NCBI GenBank assembly: GCA_032622095.1 | Contig: CP136069.1 | Span: 71,139,319-71,203,318 of the forward strand | DNA length: 64,000 nt | Direction: 5' to 3' | DNA from: Siphonodentalium dalli | Lineage: Eukaryota; Mollusca; Scaphopoda; Gadilida; Siphonodentaliidae | In this document: positions 1-12,430 of the stretch, in pieces | How the letters are laid out: every line of letters begins with the position of its first letter | Numbering within the stretch: the first letter of the stretch is position 1 | Position numbers and translations under genes: made by a program | Notes under the pieces: model-generated | The model's input: the letters and a program-made list of their open reading frames with translations, nothing else | Told to the model about the DNA's origin: nothing | Databases searched by the model: none

Positions 1-464
1 ATGTGTTAAATATCACAGTGGTTTCAAAGTACATGCAGGACAATTGATTCTTATATATAATTTATATCTATATAAACGCCAAGTGTGTGTGTGTCTGTGT
101 GTTTAACTGTCACGGTTTTTGGCGCGTTTAAAATAGATCAGCCCCATGTCCGATTGTTCCCACATTTTGACCATGTACTGGGGCATAACTTAAAATACGA
201 CACGCAACATGTTAGGCCAATCGGTACAAGAAAACTTGAGATATAACGCGTTTCCCAAAGGTTATCAAGGCGATATTTTTACTGATATATAATGTGTTAC
301 CTTATCTAAAGAGTAACGTGTTTACAGCGGCGTCCGTCGTAAATTCCGGACAAACACCGCGCACCGTTTACCGACTTTCTTTATATCGTTATCAGATGTG
401 CGGCGGGGTCGATATTTTCCTGCATGTCATGTTTCTCACTCGTCATTTTGACCTCAGACGACTT
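1..464. other. Intergenic, no gene seen
   Basis: I see no supported gene here. A 103-codon open frame at 294-605 has no recognisable domain and runs into the tandem repeat that follows, so I treat it as chance. A short GT-rich run lies near 83-102. Confidence 0.5.
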
Positions 465-770
465 AAAGGGGCATACGTGAGCAAAAATATATCGTTTCTT
501 GTCAGCTTAGAATATATAAGGAAAATTGGTACACAATGGACATATGGCCAGGGGAATTTCACAGGAGAGGCGCCTTCGACTTCATATCACTTAAAGGGGG
601 GCTGATAAATTTCATGATTTAAGAGCGTTTCTTATCAGCTCAGAAAATATATAGGAAAATTGGTACACATAGATATCGCAAGACAATGAAATGTCAAGGA
701 AAGGTGCCGTTGTCCTCAAATGACTTAAAGGCACCAATAATTAATAATCAAGTGCGTTTATTATCAACTT
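465..770. repeat. Degenerate tandem repeat, about 135-bp unit
   Basis: Two to three diverged copies of one unit can be aligned by eye. Each copy contains a CACTTAAAGG or GACTTAAAGG block, a 'tttcttgtcagct' or 'tttcttatcagct' block and 'ggaaaattggtacaca'. The shared blocks recur at about 135-bp spacing. No coding capacity is supported. Confidence 0.6.
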
Positions 771-1864
771 AAACTAACTCTTCACCCGATGTTCCTGTAT
801 GTCATGGTTGTCACCCGTCATTTTTGACGTGCAATCCCTTGGTATAGATATAAAATGTAGGATATGTCTGTTCGGATTTTTCTTCCAGTCCCCATGACCG
901 ATTTCGACTATTATAAGTGGTGACTCGAGGTACCCTGGTGGATGTTACAACGGCGTTAGCTTTTCATAATTCTGATATGAAAAACATTAATTATAAAAAT
1001 AATAATAAAATAAATTGGGCAAGGAGCTCAATTTAAAAGAACAATTAATTTTAAAAATCCAAATCCACATTTGTAAATATGTATATATGTTTTGCATGTA
1101 ATATGTTAAATCATATCTAGCAGTAAAGCATATGCTTTCCATGAATGCTTTATTCTCTCATATAAGTAAATACATTACATAAATTATGTATTACATAAAG
1201 GATATTGAGATATATAACGAGAAGTATATATATACAATAGACATATACCAATATTTATCCCACATGGTTGTTATTAATAACAAGACAGGTGTGCCTTAAT
1301 GACTACCATGTATTAATCACTAAAGCAACTGGTAGTCGGAAACGTGTTTATGGACCTCCAGCTTTCTTGTCATTGTTGAAGGACCTTTTTTGGTACCACC
1401 AAGCGCCAACCATGGGGTCCTGGCAATGATCACCGATCTAGTCCTGAAATACACTAAGCGTAGCTGTTAGCAAAAAGGGGTGCCTCCTCCCAAAATGGAA
1501 GGAGGAATACTGGGTGGGAGGGTGGGACGCTAAATAATTGTCGACCGAGCTGTATCGAATCTTATCGCAAAAGGCTGTTTACTGTCCATGTGATTACCCA
1601 TGTGACCTGACGCAAGACGAAATAGTTCCTCCCTCAATCTCGATTGGCATTGTTCCAATACATTAGCATATACTCGTCCCTTTAGAACAAACACAGGCAT
1701 TAATTATCTCATTTGACAATTAGTGAAGTGAGGAATAGAAGCTGGCAAATTGAGTACCTGATTTCCATATCGCTCCGCATGTACTGTACGTAGTATACGT
1801 GATTGAATGCAGTACTGTCATATCTATTTATAGCCGTCGTGGTTTTCCCTTCCAATATATATAC
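771..1864. other. Intergenic, no gene seen
   Basis: AT-rich sequence with several 'tatata' stretches. I found no domain-bearing open frame, RNA gene or clear repeat boundary. Confidence 0.5.
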
Positions 1865-2075
1865 AACTAGAAGGTGACCCGACTTCGTCCGGGCTTTGAC
1901 CTTGAAATGACCATTTTGAAGGTCAAGGTCAGGTGGGGTCAAACACCAACACCCCAAAAATGGTGGAAATCGGCCCAGCGGATACCGCGAAATCGGCCCG
2001 GCGGATACCGAGATACCCTATGCTATGCATCAAATTTCGTCCGTAAAAATGCGCCAGTTTAACCCGATTTGATTT
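1865..2075 (+). repeat. Interspersed 'gacttcgtccggg' repeat, short copy
   Basis: The copy starts near 'actagaaggtgacccgac' and contains 'cttcgtccgggctttgacc' and 'gaaggtcaaggtcagg'. These blocks recur at about 47345-48240, so this is a dispersed family. This copy lacks the CAGACAGACA tail of the others. The structure resembles short non-autonomous elements common in molluscs, but I cannot assign it to a named family. Confidence 0.6.
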
Positions 2076-2226
2076 CCACTCAAGTATATAAACGCGCTTC
2101 ATATACAAACGCTCATTAATTATCAAGTTTCAACGTAAAGATAAATTACCATCGGTGCCCGAGATATCGCCAAGACGTCTGAAACAGTCAAATGCATCGG
2201 CCGGTTAAGCGTTAACGTGATCTAAT

Positions 2227-3016
2227 GCCCCGGTTCCATATTCCCGATTTTCTGTCCCGAATTAGTATATTCGGCACCAATTCGGGACCAGACCAAATCG
2301 GCAGCATTCGAGATAATTCTGGACGAGTTTTATTCCAAAAGCCGCCGAACTGATGACAAAATTTTATCGTCCCGAACATTGCCGAGTATTCCAGAATGCT
2401 TCCGAATTTCTTCCCGAATGATAAAGAATTATCCCCAACTGATACCGAAATTTCGTGCGAGTAGCTGCCGAATTACCCAGATTACTACCGACTTGTTGCC
2501 GAATACCCCGAATCAATGCCGAACTGGTACCGAATTGATGCCGAATAAATACCGAATTGGTATTCAATTGCTGCCGAACGTCCCGAATCGATGCCGAAAT
2601 TTGCAGATACACCGGATCTCAGTATAAAAGCAGTCACACGTGGCGAATTCGGGAATAAGCTACCGAATACTGCCGACTACTCCAGAATATCCACCCGAAT
2701 ATTGCCGAATACTGCCGAATACTGCCAACTACTCCCGAATAGGTGCCGAATTGCTCCCGAATTTCTCCCGATGATTGACAAATCGGGAGCGATTCGGCTT
2801 GGTTCCCGATAGTTTTGAACATTTCAAAACTGTCGGGAGCGGGCCCAGAATCGTCCCGAATCGACCCCGATAGCACCGATATCCCCGATCATGTTCGGGG
2901 GTAAAAATTCACTGTACCGACTCGTCCCGAACTTACTCCACGATTTTTGCAAAATTATGATTCGGGAGTCATTCGGGAACATTCGGGGAGGAAAATCGGG
3001 GATATGGAACCGGGGC
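2227..3016. mobile_element. Fold-back element filled with CCCGAAT motifs
   Basis: The ends are inverted copies of each other: GCCCCGGTTCCATAT at 2227-2241 and its complement at 3002-3016, with similarity continuing inward through 'cccgatttt'. Between them, tens of copies of the short motifs 'cccgaat', 'gccgaat' and 'accgaat' occur at irregular spacing, mostly on one strand in the left two-thirds and as complements on the right. No target-site duplication is clear. Open frames inside it are products of the motif and carry no domain. It looks like a non-autonomous inverted-repeat element that grew by expansion of a short motif. Confidence 0.7.
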
Positions 3017-3129
3017 TTAACGTTATGACCTCTAACGACGTCATAGAAGTTACGCATTGTTTTTATCCTGATGAAGATAGTACCACTTCTTCTTGATAAT
3101 TGAGGCAGATAACTAAAACGGATACATAC

Positions 3130-3450
3130 GCATTATATATCGTTGGAAAGAGGAAACACGAAATATTCTCTGACTGGCATTTTATTATTCGCGCTGTTTC
3201 GAATCGATTTGTAAGCACCGAACTCAAATGAAAGTCCCGTAACACAGCGTAAAAACAGATTTGACCGCGGCACGTGAAAAGTTGACCTCGGATCTGAAAA
3301 TTGATAGGCCCATGCCACCCCCGGCCGAAAATACCCCCACATACCAAGTTTCATCGAAATCGGCTCGGTCGTTTTCGAGTCCATCGCGATCACACAGACA
3401 GACACACACACACACACACAAACAGATCTTCCAAAATATATAATAGATGT
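3130..3450 (+). repeat. Interspersed repeat with CAGACAGACACACA tail
   Basis: This copy contains 'gttgacctcggatctgaaa', 'tttcatcgaaatcggctc' and a microsatellite tail of CAGACAGACACACAC near 3395-3425, followed by 'ccaaaatatataatag'. The same tail architecture is found at about 47815-47850 and 48200-48235. It belongs with the 'gacttcgtccggg' family. Confidence 0.55.
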
Positions 3451-5500
3451 AGCCCCCCCCCGTGGGATAAATGATATGCGGCCGCTTTGCTTAGCATCTC
3501 AGTTTTATAATACATATGTTCCGGGTCGATGGCATGTTGAAATTCGATTAATATATTAGCAGTTTAAGTCTGACACCGTTACTAGCTTGTTGTCGTCCGA
3601 AGTAAACACATCGTACTCTCGTGTGAAAACTTGTTGGATGGAGAAAACTAATCGATCGCAGCGCGGAACTAAAAGTTGTTTTCTTCACACCGTGTGTTTA
3701 GTTTTAGCTACAAATGATAGGCTCATATATCGTCAATTTTAGTATTTATACTGAACAACTATATATACGCATTCCAGACTCAAATTAACATCTTAATTAA
3801 GTCGAGCTGTTGTGGATTCAATATCAGCAAGCTACAAAGCCTTACAAAGGTGAGCACTCGATTTATTATTTTACTTTGATTATGGGAGTATGGGTTTACA
3901 ACTTTACACCGTTGATTGTTATTTCGCTCACCCGTTGTGACTATATTGTATAATTGATTTCGGGAACCATACATATATATTTTAATATACTAACGTAGAA
4001 GCCAAGTGTGAATATCATAATATGAATATATAAATAATCAATTATAACTGAATATACCTGGATACTCACTGCGCTTATTGGCAGATATTTAGTACTTTGT
4101 TCACATCCATGCATATATTCGGATGAGCAGCTAGCTGAGTTCAAGACGTTCTGTCGAACACAGCATCTGACCATCCGCATAGATGAATTAATGGGAATCC
4201 ATAGTTTCTCTCCTAGAGATTTGCATGCATTAGTTGTGAGATCAATATTACTCCATCGGCCTGTCTCTATGGGTAGCTGATGGTTATATACATGTACGAA
4301 ATCTACATAATTTTAATCGGTTTCTGGTTTCAAGAACATTCAAGTAATCTTCAAAATGGATATCATGTTTGAACATTTTGTATATAATTCCCCTACTACC
4401 CGAGGCGTCTATGTCAGTCTTCCATTTATCATGGAATCTACAATAAGGTTGCACTAAATGTACGAAAGTAATCGTTCAGGATATTGAATTTTATCTATAT
4501 GCATTATATGCCAATACCAAGTTGCACATGTTCCTAAAATGGTATATACCCATGTCGTTGTGAATTGTTCATGTAATTTGAAATATGCATGAAAGTGATG
4601 TACTGTGCTATGGAACTCGTGACATGGAACGCAATTAAATTTTCGACGAGCCACTACAGGTTAAAACTTCGAAACAAGATAATATAATAGTTAAATCTTA
4701 TTTAAAAATCATGACATCAATTTGTGAGTAATATAAAAGCCGCGTGACGCGGTTAACTGGATTCGATTCCACAAAGTATATTGAGTTACGTCTATTTAGT
4801 AATGCTTCCCTTTGTCGTATCCCAGTCTGGCTCCGGAGTTCAAACACATTCGACAAATATACACTGACATTATATTCGGTTTTTGTTGGTATTGATCAAT
4901 ACCAAATCTGATTCCCTTGGTTTTGATAAAAACCAAATCTGAATCCCTTGGTTTTGAGGACATGTTCAATACCATATATTGGTTTTGACCGATAGTCTTC
5001 AAGAGTTATCGTTACTGTTTCCGTTTAGCACATGGCCAGATTGGAGGTCGCCATTTTATTTCGAAGCGACTGAAACACATTCTAGTGTTAAAATCACAGC
5101 AAATAACTTAGACTGGTTCAATGGGCGATCACAGATATGTTTCCTGATGGCCGGACAATCTTATCTTCGGGAATCTTGACATGTATATATACTAACTATT
5201 AATTATAGGATGCTTTCGACTTCAACTTTACACGAAATCTTCACACGTATTTTGTATCAGCACACAAGCTCATATATGGGCACCAACACGATAGAGAAGT
5301 GACAGAACATTTCAAACTCAACAAATAAGTTTATGCCTTTGTCAATGGATAAGACATAACAAATTTTCATAAAAAATACTTCAAGTTGAAAAATAAATTT
5401 CTCAGTATATTTGATAAAAATTTGTCATGCTGTTTGAAATTGTTCATGTCCACAGTAATTTATCACGTTTAGAACTTTAGGTCATGTTTATGGAATGGCA
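3451..5500. other. Intergenic, one palindrome-rich patch
   Basis: No gene is supported. Near 4876-4990 the sequence carries several near-palindromic blocks built on 'attgatcaat' and 'ggttttgataaaaacc', followed by 'ccaaatctg'. A related patch lies at about 15025-15150. The remaining open frames are short and have no recognisable domain. Confidence 0.5.
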
Positions 5501-5519
5501 TGTACTTTTACATTTATTC

Positions 5520-6495
5520 CTTATTTGCGCTTAAGCTTAAATCACTTACGCGTAAATGCAAATTATTTATGCTTAATGTCGTTATGCTTAAGCGTAATAT
5601 CAATACGCTTAAGCGTAATTCATATTCCATATGTGAAAACTCCCCTGAAGCTGAAATGGATGCAGCCAATTCCTGACGCTAGTAACTATTGACAAATATC
5701 TAGCTTAAATGATATCATTATATGTAAGGTAATAAGGCTATGAAAATATGTTATGCTTAAGCGTAATGGCAGTGCGCTTAAGTGTATTTTTCAATTTTCA
5801 GTGCTTTATGACTAATTGGATTCTCTCTATATTAAATCTATTTTGAGCTCTGAATATGCTTAAGCATAATTAGCTATTAAATGTGAATTTGGCCTCCCTT
5901 ACCAATATGGGTGAACCACAAATCAATCTTTATTTAGACCGATCTGTCTAAATGTGTTGGCCAATCAGTCTAAACAGATTGAAAGTTGACAATTTGCCAA
6001 TAGATAAGACATAAAATTTTCATAAAAAAAAATCTTAAAGTTGAAAAAGACATTTGGCAGTTTATTTGACAAAAAATTGTCATTCCGTTTGAAAATTATC
6101 ATGATTCATGGCAATTTATCAGGTCTAGGTGAATATGTGTATGGGAGGCCATGCGCAAATTACTTACACTTTTGAAGCCAAAAATTATGGACCATATTTA
6201 TGCTCAAGCGCAAATAAGGTACAAATGTTAAAATCGCATCCCATATGGGTGAACCACCGAATGTTCTTTAATTGACCGATCGGTCTGAAAAGTCTTGACC
6301 AATTGGTCTAAAGTTTTCCTGTCAGTACCTTCTCTGACACCGGTCTAACTAAATTGTAAGAGAAGGAAAGCATTTTCACATTTATTCATTATTTGCGCAA
6401 AAGTGCAAATTATTTACTCTTAAGCACAAATTATTTTCCCTTAAGCGCAAATTATTTACAAATGAGCACAAATCAGTATCATTTATTCGTAAGCA
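5520..6495. repeat. Field of CTTAAG / 'gcttaagcgtaa' motifs
   Basis: The palindromic core CTTAAG and its variants ('gcttaagcgtaat', 'cttaagcgcaaatta', 'aagcacaaattatt') recur many times at irregular spacing in about 1 kb. The flanking text is partly repeated as well: the 'gataagacataa' plus 'gttgaaaaa' block occurs near 5350 and again near 6005. No terminal repeats were found. It appears to be a dispersed expansion of a short palindrome and not a tandem array. Confidence 0.6.
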
Positions 6496-7171
6496 CAAAA
6501 TTGACAAATGGGTCACCCAGACCTGTTTTAATTTTATAATATTTCATTAATTAATCATATAATCAAAATGAAGATATTACCGGTATGTCACAACACAGAC
6601 ATAGATTTTACTAAGGCTAAGGGGTTACTTATACCACCCCCACCCACTGAATAATTATTGTTTTAAATATAAAAACTTCATGCTAACAACAGCTGTAGAT
6701 GTATGATGTTATATTTATATGGACATAAATGTACGTCGTTTAATAAATGGACCCGATATTTACGACATATTTTAATCATGCAACAAATTAAAAAATTATT
6801 TGCATGTATTCGTATCTTCGAATTATTGAAAATTATGAAATTAGCACATGCTGCACACCCACTGAGCCGCACGTGTGTCTACTTAGTGCCCACGCAACCA
6901 AACAGGTACGGTCACATAGGCAGAAAATTACGGCATACAAACTGATTACCGGTATAATTTTCCTAAAAAAAAGTGATGAAATAAATTACCTCGAGGCAGC
7001 TTTTAGTTTCCCTCATGGTCTTTCGGCAGACATATATTCTCAAAATATTTGTCTCCACATTGATAAAATGACCACTATCCATGTGGATCTATCAGTGTCT
7101 ACTGTTAACACAATGAAGTCACATTGAATGTCATTTCAATGCTGTTAGAGTACGAACATGTAGTCGGTCAT

Positions 7172-7573
7172 GTCACTTAGGCTGAATTGGTCACTCTCAC
7201 CGGTTTTCTGTGATAAACTTACCCAGGTTCCTGAAATTGTGATAAAGTTACACAGGTTGGAGAGGATTGTGATAAAGTTACCCAGGTTAATAACATTTCA
7301 TGTTTAGCAACAAATTATTGATTTTTGCGATCAAAATGACGAACTACAGTACTAATATGTCTTAATTTTATGCTTAATAAGGGCTATTACTTGCCAAACT
7401 GAACAATATTTCTCTCTGTCACTTTTAAATTGAGTTGATAATGTGAGATTCGCTTAACCTGGGTAACTTTATCACAATTCTCTCCAACCTGGGTCAACTT
7501 TATCACAAATTTAGGAACCTGGGTAACTTTATCACAGAAAACCGATGAGAGTGACCTATTCAGCGTCACTTAG
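7172..7573. mobile_element. Non-autonomous DNA transposon (MITE), 384 bp, 9-bp TSD
   Basis: The element occupies 7181-7564. Its terminal inverted repeats are about 110 bp, starting GCTGAATTGGTCACTCTC on the left and ending with the near-complement 'gagagtgacctattcagc' on the right. Both arms carry three spaced copies of 'gtgataaagttacccaggt'. It is flanked by a perfect 9-bp direct repeat, GTCACTTAG, at 7172-7180 and 7565-7573. A 9-bp duplication is typical of the Mutator superfamily, so a MULE-derived MITE is the best guess. It has no coding capacity. Confidence 0.85.
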
Positions 7574-7575
7574 GG

Positions 7576-7781
7576 GCTGTTACATGAGCCGGGACAACTC
7601 GGTTAGTTGAGACAACCCGGTCTGCGGGGACAAATCAATCATGCTGTTATGTGAGCTGAGACAACTCGGTTAGCTGGGACAGATCGGTAGTCAACGTCAA
7701 CCGAGTTGTCCCAGCTAACCGAGTCCGGCGAGTCGTCCCAGCTAACTCGGTTTGCCGAGTTGACCCGGCTCATGTAACAGC
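7576..7781. mobile_element. Small inverted-repeat element, 206 bp
   Basis: It begins two bases after the preceding MITE's target duplication. The ends are GCTGTTACATGAGCCGGG and its near-perfect complement. The interior repeats 'acaactcggttagctggga' in both orientations, so the whole element can fold back. I see no clear target-site duplication. It is non-coding. Confidence 0.7.
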
Positions 7782-8033
7782 ACACCATTATTTTAGTGAG
7801 AAAGCACAGAGGACCTAGGCACCTGGCAAACCATTAATATTTTATTGTATACCTCCTTGTAGGAGAAGAATATATACATACATGGAAATATATATTATAC
7901 AGCAAATGGAGATAATTAAGAAAACAGAACCGTTACGTGGCTGATCGTATGCGTCATATCTTGAAGAGACCCGTCCATGTGAATGCGATTTTGTTTCATG
8001 CGCAAACAATAATTTATTTACACAAAGTAATTG

Positions 8034-8895
8034 TTACTGGATCAGATGACACATCCCATAAATGAAGTTAGCCATGTCGAGAATTATAGTTTCTATGTTG
8101 TTGTCAAGTTCGGCGGGTGAGTTAATTGGCTCACCACCCAGAAGCAGGGCTAACAGAGACATATCATCTCTAGAATCTATGTACTGAAAGGTCGAGAGAC
8201 CAAACTCATCAAGAATGTGTTCCCAAAACGAATTCCGAAGGGCAAGTGAATTGGCTGCTGTACAGTAACGAAGGGCGTGTAATATGTCATTCTGTATCCC
8301 GTTACCACAAGCGCGACACGTGCGATCATTAGAAAATGTAGTTCTGTTGAGCAGTAGAGCGAGATTTTTCAGAGCTTGAGACGCGCCAGGGTGCCTTTTC
8401 AGCAATGTCCAAATACTCCAAAATGACAGTGGATCATTCGTGCACAATGCGAAACAAATCAAGTGATGTATCTCGGTCCACTGTAGTTTTCCATTGTATA
8501 ACATAGTGTGACTGTACTGTTGATTTGCAGAGGTGCTTCCATGCTGATTTAGAAGGAAATTCGCCAGTCGCAACGAAAGTATCCAGATGCGCGTGCAGAT
8601 TGTATTGCCGAAGTAACTGTGTAATGTCGGACACAAACCCTGTTGTCGCTCGTCCGAAGAGGCTCAGCAAGAAGAATTTATATAAGAAAATTCGCAGTGG
8701 TTCCTGGTGCCCATCGGGAAGGTAAATTAGATCAGCGAGGAATGAAAGTTTCTTTATGTGTATTTCGTTTTCGAGTGGCATAAGACCTAACAGGCTCATT
8801 GAAATAACAGTAGGAGTCCGAGTTGGGAGAGATTGTATATGCTTAACACACGAGCGATAAGCTTTCTCCATGCAGTAAACATTGTGGGGTACCAT
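8034..8895 (-). pseudogene. LINE-type retrotransposon ORF2 C-terminal fragment, frameshifted
   Basis: Two overlapping open frames on the minus strand (8895-8434 and 8636-8034) together read as the region downstream of a non-LTR reverse transcriptase. The second contains a zinc-knuckle-like CRACGNGIQNDILHALRYC (C-x2-C-x8-H-x5-C), the usual C-terminal motif of LINE ORF2 proteins. The frames meet with a shift near 8436-8450, so the copy is dead. No reverse transcriptase core is present, so only a fragment remains. The LINE clade cannot be fixed from this part. Confidence 0.7.
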
Positions 8896-9794
8896 ACTAG
8901 TAACTAAATTCTTCCTCTGGGGACCTCATTCTGCAAATGACAGACACACTATTTCAAGGCTTGTTGGTATCATTTTATAAGACCTGTATGTTATATTTTA
9001 TAGATGACGGTCAGCTAGAAGTCTTGCTGTGGAAGTAAATTGACTGGAAGACATACACTGGACCAAAGTTGGAACTTGGATGTATTCAATTTACAACTAA
9101 GTTTTTATATATCACTTAGAAGATGTATAATCTGATTTGACGCCCCCTAAATTACTATTTCTTCAGCTTCGTGTTTAAATAGTATTTTATTTGAGTTGAG
9201 GATCCTATCCCTCAAAGCTCTGAGTTATCAAATCTGTTAATTTTATCCACCTCGATTATTTGTCAGCCTACCAAACATTTCACTGACTTCTTCTAGAAAT
9301 ATGCAGATATAAAAGATATTGAGAGGTCTCGCAAGGTCATCGCAAATCAATTTCGGAAGATAACATGATGAAAAGTAATGTTGGATGACTATTGGCTTTC
9401 GGTGTAAATTTCCGTTGTTGTTCATGTTGTAACTGGATGATCCGGGGACAATCAGATCAGATTGTGCACCTTTAACAAAAAGCCTTTTGTTGTATGTTTG
9501 TTGAAATTATGTCTAAATTCCCTACCTATGGAAAAGAGTCCAAACAAATAATGTCTAGCAGATTGTGTACTTCTAAGTGTCATGGTATGGAATAAGACTA
9601 AATAAAATAATACCTGTGAAGGGTAACTGGAGATTACAAAAACAGATGCAATTTGGGGGGGGGGTGAATAATCACCGCATTTTGCACTTTAATTCACAGA
9701 ATACTGATGACACTATATAAACCATAGCCATGATAGCCTTATAAATGGCCTGGTAAATATCCAATAACCTGATGTGCTTTTAAAGACAAATTAA
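8896..9794. other. Intergenic with half of an 'GCAGAATGAGG' repeat
   Basis: At 8918-8960 there is one arm of the hairpin repeat found complete at 12718-12810 and 13008-13100 ('ggacctcattctgcaaatg', followed by 'cagacac' and 'aggctt'). The rest shows no gene. A G-run lies at about 9655-9664. Confidence 0.5.
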
Positions 9795-10140
9795 AGTGAT
9801 GTGAAACAATCCAGTGAGGTGTTCCCGGACCTGCTGATGGAATAATAAACAATCATGCCAAAATAAGTTATCCAAATAGTCAGAAAACAACATCATTGTT
9901 ATAAACAAATTAAACTCAGTGACTAGTATAATAGTATTGGGACAATCATTTCAGTAATGTTTATAAGGTGCCCTGAATAAAGTAGTAAATGTTTACATTT
10001 GTGCGTGGTTCAGCCATTGTATTTTCTGAAATGCTACAGTGGATATGGTTGGAATTTTATTTCTTAATCTCAGGTTTTTGCTACATAATTCCAGTGGGGA
10101 TAGTGTTTGGATACTAACTGATTGTTTATAGGCACCCAAA
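9795..10140 (+). repeat. Interspersed repeat, copy 1 (second copy at 21570)
   Basis: About 340 bp align by eye with 21570-21905 in the same orientation. Shared blocks include 'tgtttacatttgtgc', 'cagaaaac' with 'gttgttataaac', and 'agtgtttggatactaac'. The match is diverged but collinear. No function or ends can be assigned. Confidence 0.65.
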
Positions 10141-11589
10141 TATGCCTGTTTAAAAAGGGGATGTATTATGCTGCATGTCTGTCTGTTAGTTCGCTTTTGG
10201 ATTCCAGATGTCAGATGATAACTTTAGATAGTCTCAACTAAGTTGAATGAAATTTGAAATGTGTGTGTTTTAATGTACAAAATACAGGTCAAGTTTGAGT
10301 TTTGGTTCAGCACGTCAATTTCACCAGAGTTAAAGGCCTTTTGTTGGAATTGCCATGGGCATATTTTGCCATGCCCTAACAATGCTTTTAATATTCAATG
10401 AAATAAGTCTGCAATATATGTCTTTAAATCTGACTTTTCCTAAACATAGTATTTTATGCATTTCTGTTCAGAGTATGTTCGTTCACTGGCATTGGAAACT
10501 TTAGTACCAGAATGTGCACAGTATTCAGATGAGGCATGTGTGTTATTTGTGCAGATAGAATATGTTATTCGTCAACTTTTCATTCATAAATATTGCACCA
10601 CAATATGTGGTGCAGCCTGTGGGAAGTTAGTAACATGCTATGCTGTCAAGTGCTGCTATGTTCATCAGATGTCAATATAAAGGAGTTTGCTGATCTTTAA
10701 ATTTCTACTGCATGACAGGTGTAAAACAGATGAGCTGTCATTCTTGGGAATGTTCAATATAAGAAGGGTGTGATGAACTATATATTAAGTGTTAATTCAT
10801 TGCAATTGTTGCAATGGTGAGGTGTGCACAGACATCAGGAATATACACTGCTGTGGAAGAATGGCTAAGATGACAATTATTCCTGCTGGATATGTTTGAA
10901 TTAAAGTTTAATTTCCAAAATCTCACTGTGTCTTTATGTTTATCTTAAAACTTCATTCAACATTGATGCAACCAATTATGTCATTTGGACAATTTACTTC
11001 ATCTTCGACTCTTAATTTTGGTTGCTTATGATATGATTCATGAATGGGGTGGCCCTCACATGTGCAGGCAAATTACATGCCTCAATTTAAGGCTACTGAA
11101 AGCACTTAAATGGTAGAATAGTCCTCAGAGGTTTGTGATTTCAGGAAATTTGACATGTAATTTGCAGCATATTGTGGAATTTAGTTCTATGCCAGCATGC
11201 ACACTTGAAAAATTAATCACAAAATTATATGAGAAACACTTGACTGTTTGCGTACCAACTGTTTCTATCATAATAATTTCAGGACTGTGTAAACAGTAAA
11301 TAAGTGATAACCATAAACAAAAAAAATACATGGTCACCATTTATTTTCTGTTTACTTGGCAACCAACATTATTATGGTAGAAACCATCAAAAACAATGGG
11401 TTTTCGTATAATTTAAGATTTGACCAATTGGCAAAAAGAACCCATATACATGTACATGTATGTTTGTGGGAGGGTGTGAAAGCCATAATATAGAAATTTG
11501 ATAGCCTGTAGTATGCAAGTGATCAGCTGAATTTTTGTTCTGGAAATGGAAGCTGGGGGCATCTATTTCAGACTGTCTTAAGCCTTTTT
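10141..11589. other. Intergenic, no gene seen
   Basis: This stretch has no open frame with a recognisable domain and no clear element boundaries. The frames at 10456-10680 and 11340-11125 are short and look random. Confidence 0.5.
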
Positions 11590-12430
11590 TAGCTCACCTG
11601 AGACGAAGTCTCCGGTGGAGCTATAGTCATCACTCCTCGTCCGTCGTCCGTCCGTCCGTCTGTCTGTCTGTCCGTCTGTCCGTCCGTCAACTTTTTTAAA
11701 AACATGTTCCCTAGGTGACTCTCATTCAGATTTGTTCAAATGAGGTCACTGGGTCAAATAGTTGCCTAACCAGGGTCATAACTCTATTCCTCCACAGTAA
11801 TTCTTACAACAACTTCTTGTCCATAACCATTGTGCCGATTTAGCTAATATTTGGTATGGAGGGTCCTTGGGTGACTGGTGTTCAGATTTGTTCAAATGAG
11901 GTCACCCGGTCAATTAGTTGAGAAACCAGGGCCATAACTCATAGTAATTCTTACAATGACTTCATCTACAAAAATATTGGGCCGCTTTAGCTTATATTTG
12001 GTACTGAGGGACCTTGGGTGACTGGGAATCAGATTTGTTCAAATTGGATCACTGGGTCATTAGGGGCAGAGCCAGGGACATAACTCTAAAAACCAAAAAA
12101 ATACATTTTTGTATTTTGATCATATTTGGTGTGGATGTTCCCTAGGTGACTGTCATTCAGATTTGTTCAAATGAGGTCACTGTGCCAAACAGTTGCGAAA
12201 CCAGGGCCATAACTATATTCCTCCTTGGTAATTCTTATAACGACTTCTTGTCTATAACCATTGTGCCGATTTAGTTTATATTTGGTATGTGGGGTCATTG
12301 AATGACTGGGGTTCAGATTTGTTCAAATGGGGTCACTGGGTCAAATTCGGGTGCAGGCAGGGCCATAATTTCCAAAAAAAATAATAAAAAATTCAGGAAC
12401 TCCTTGATCAATTTAACATACAAAACAAAT
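11590..12430 (+). repeat. 'agctcacctgag' interspersed repeat, degenerate units
   Basis: It begins 'tttttagctcacctgagac', followed by a CCGTCCGTCTGTCTGTC tract. Four or so diverged units of about 180 bp then follow, each with 'catatttggt', 'cctaggtgact' or 'ccttgggtgact', 'cagatttgttcaaatg', 'gaggtcactgggtcaa' and 'cagggccataactct'. This head-plus-units structure is a familiar and abundant bivalve and gastropod repeat. It is non-coding. Confidence 0.75.

Noticed and set aside
294-605. 103-codon frame near the left edge
   Set aside because: It overlaps a degenerate tandem repeat and has no recognisable protein features.
8525-8725. Plus-strand frame over the LINE fragment
   Set aside because: It is the complement of a clear minus-strand LINE ORF2 sequence with a zinc-knuckle motif.
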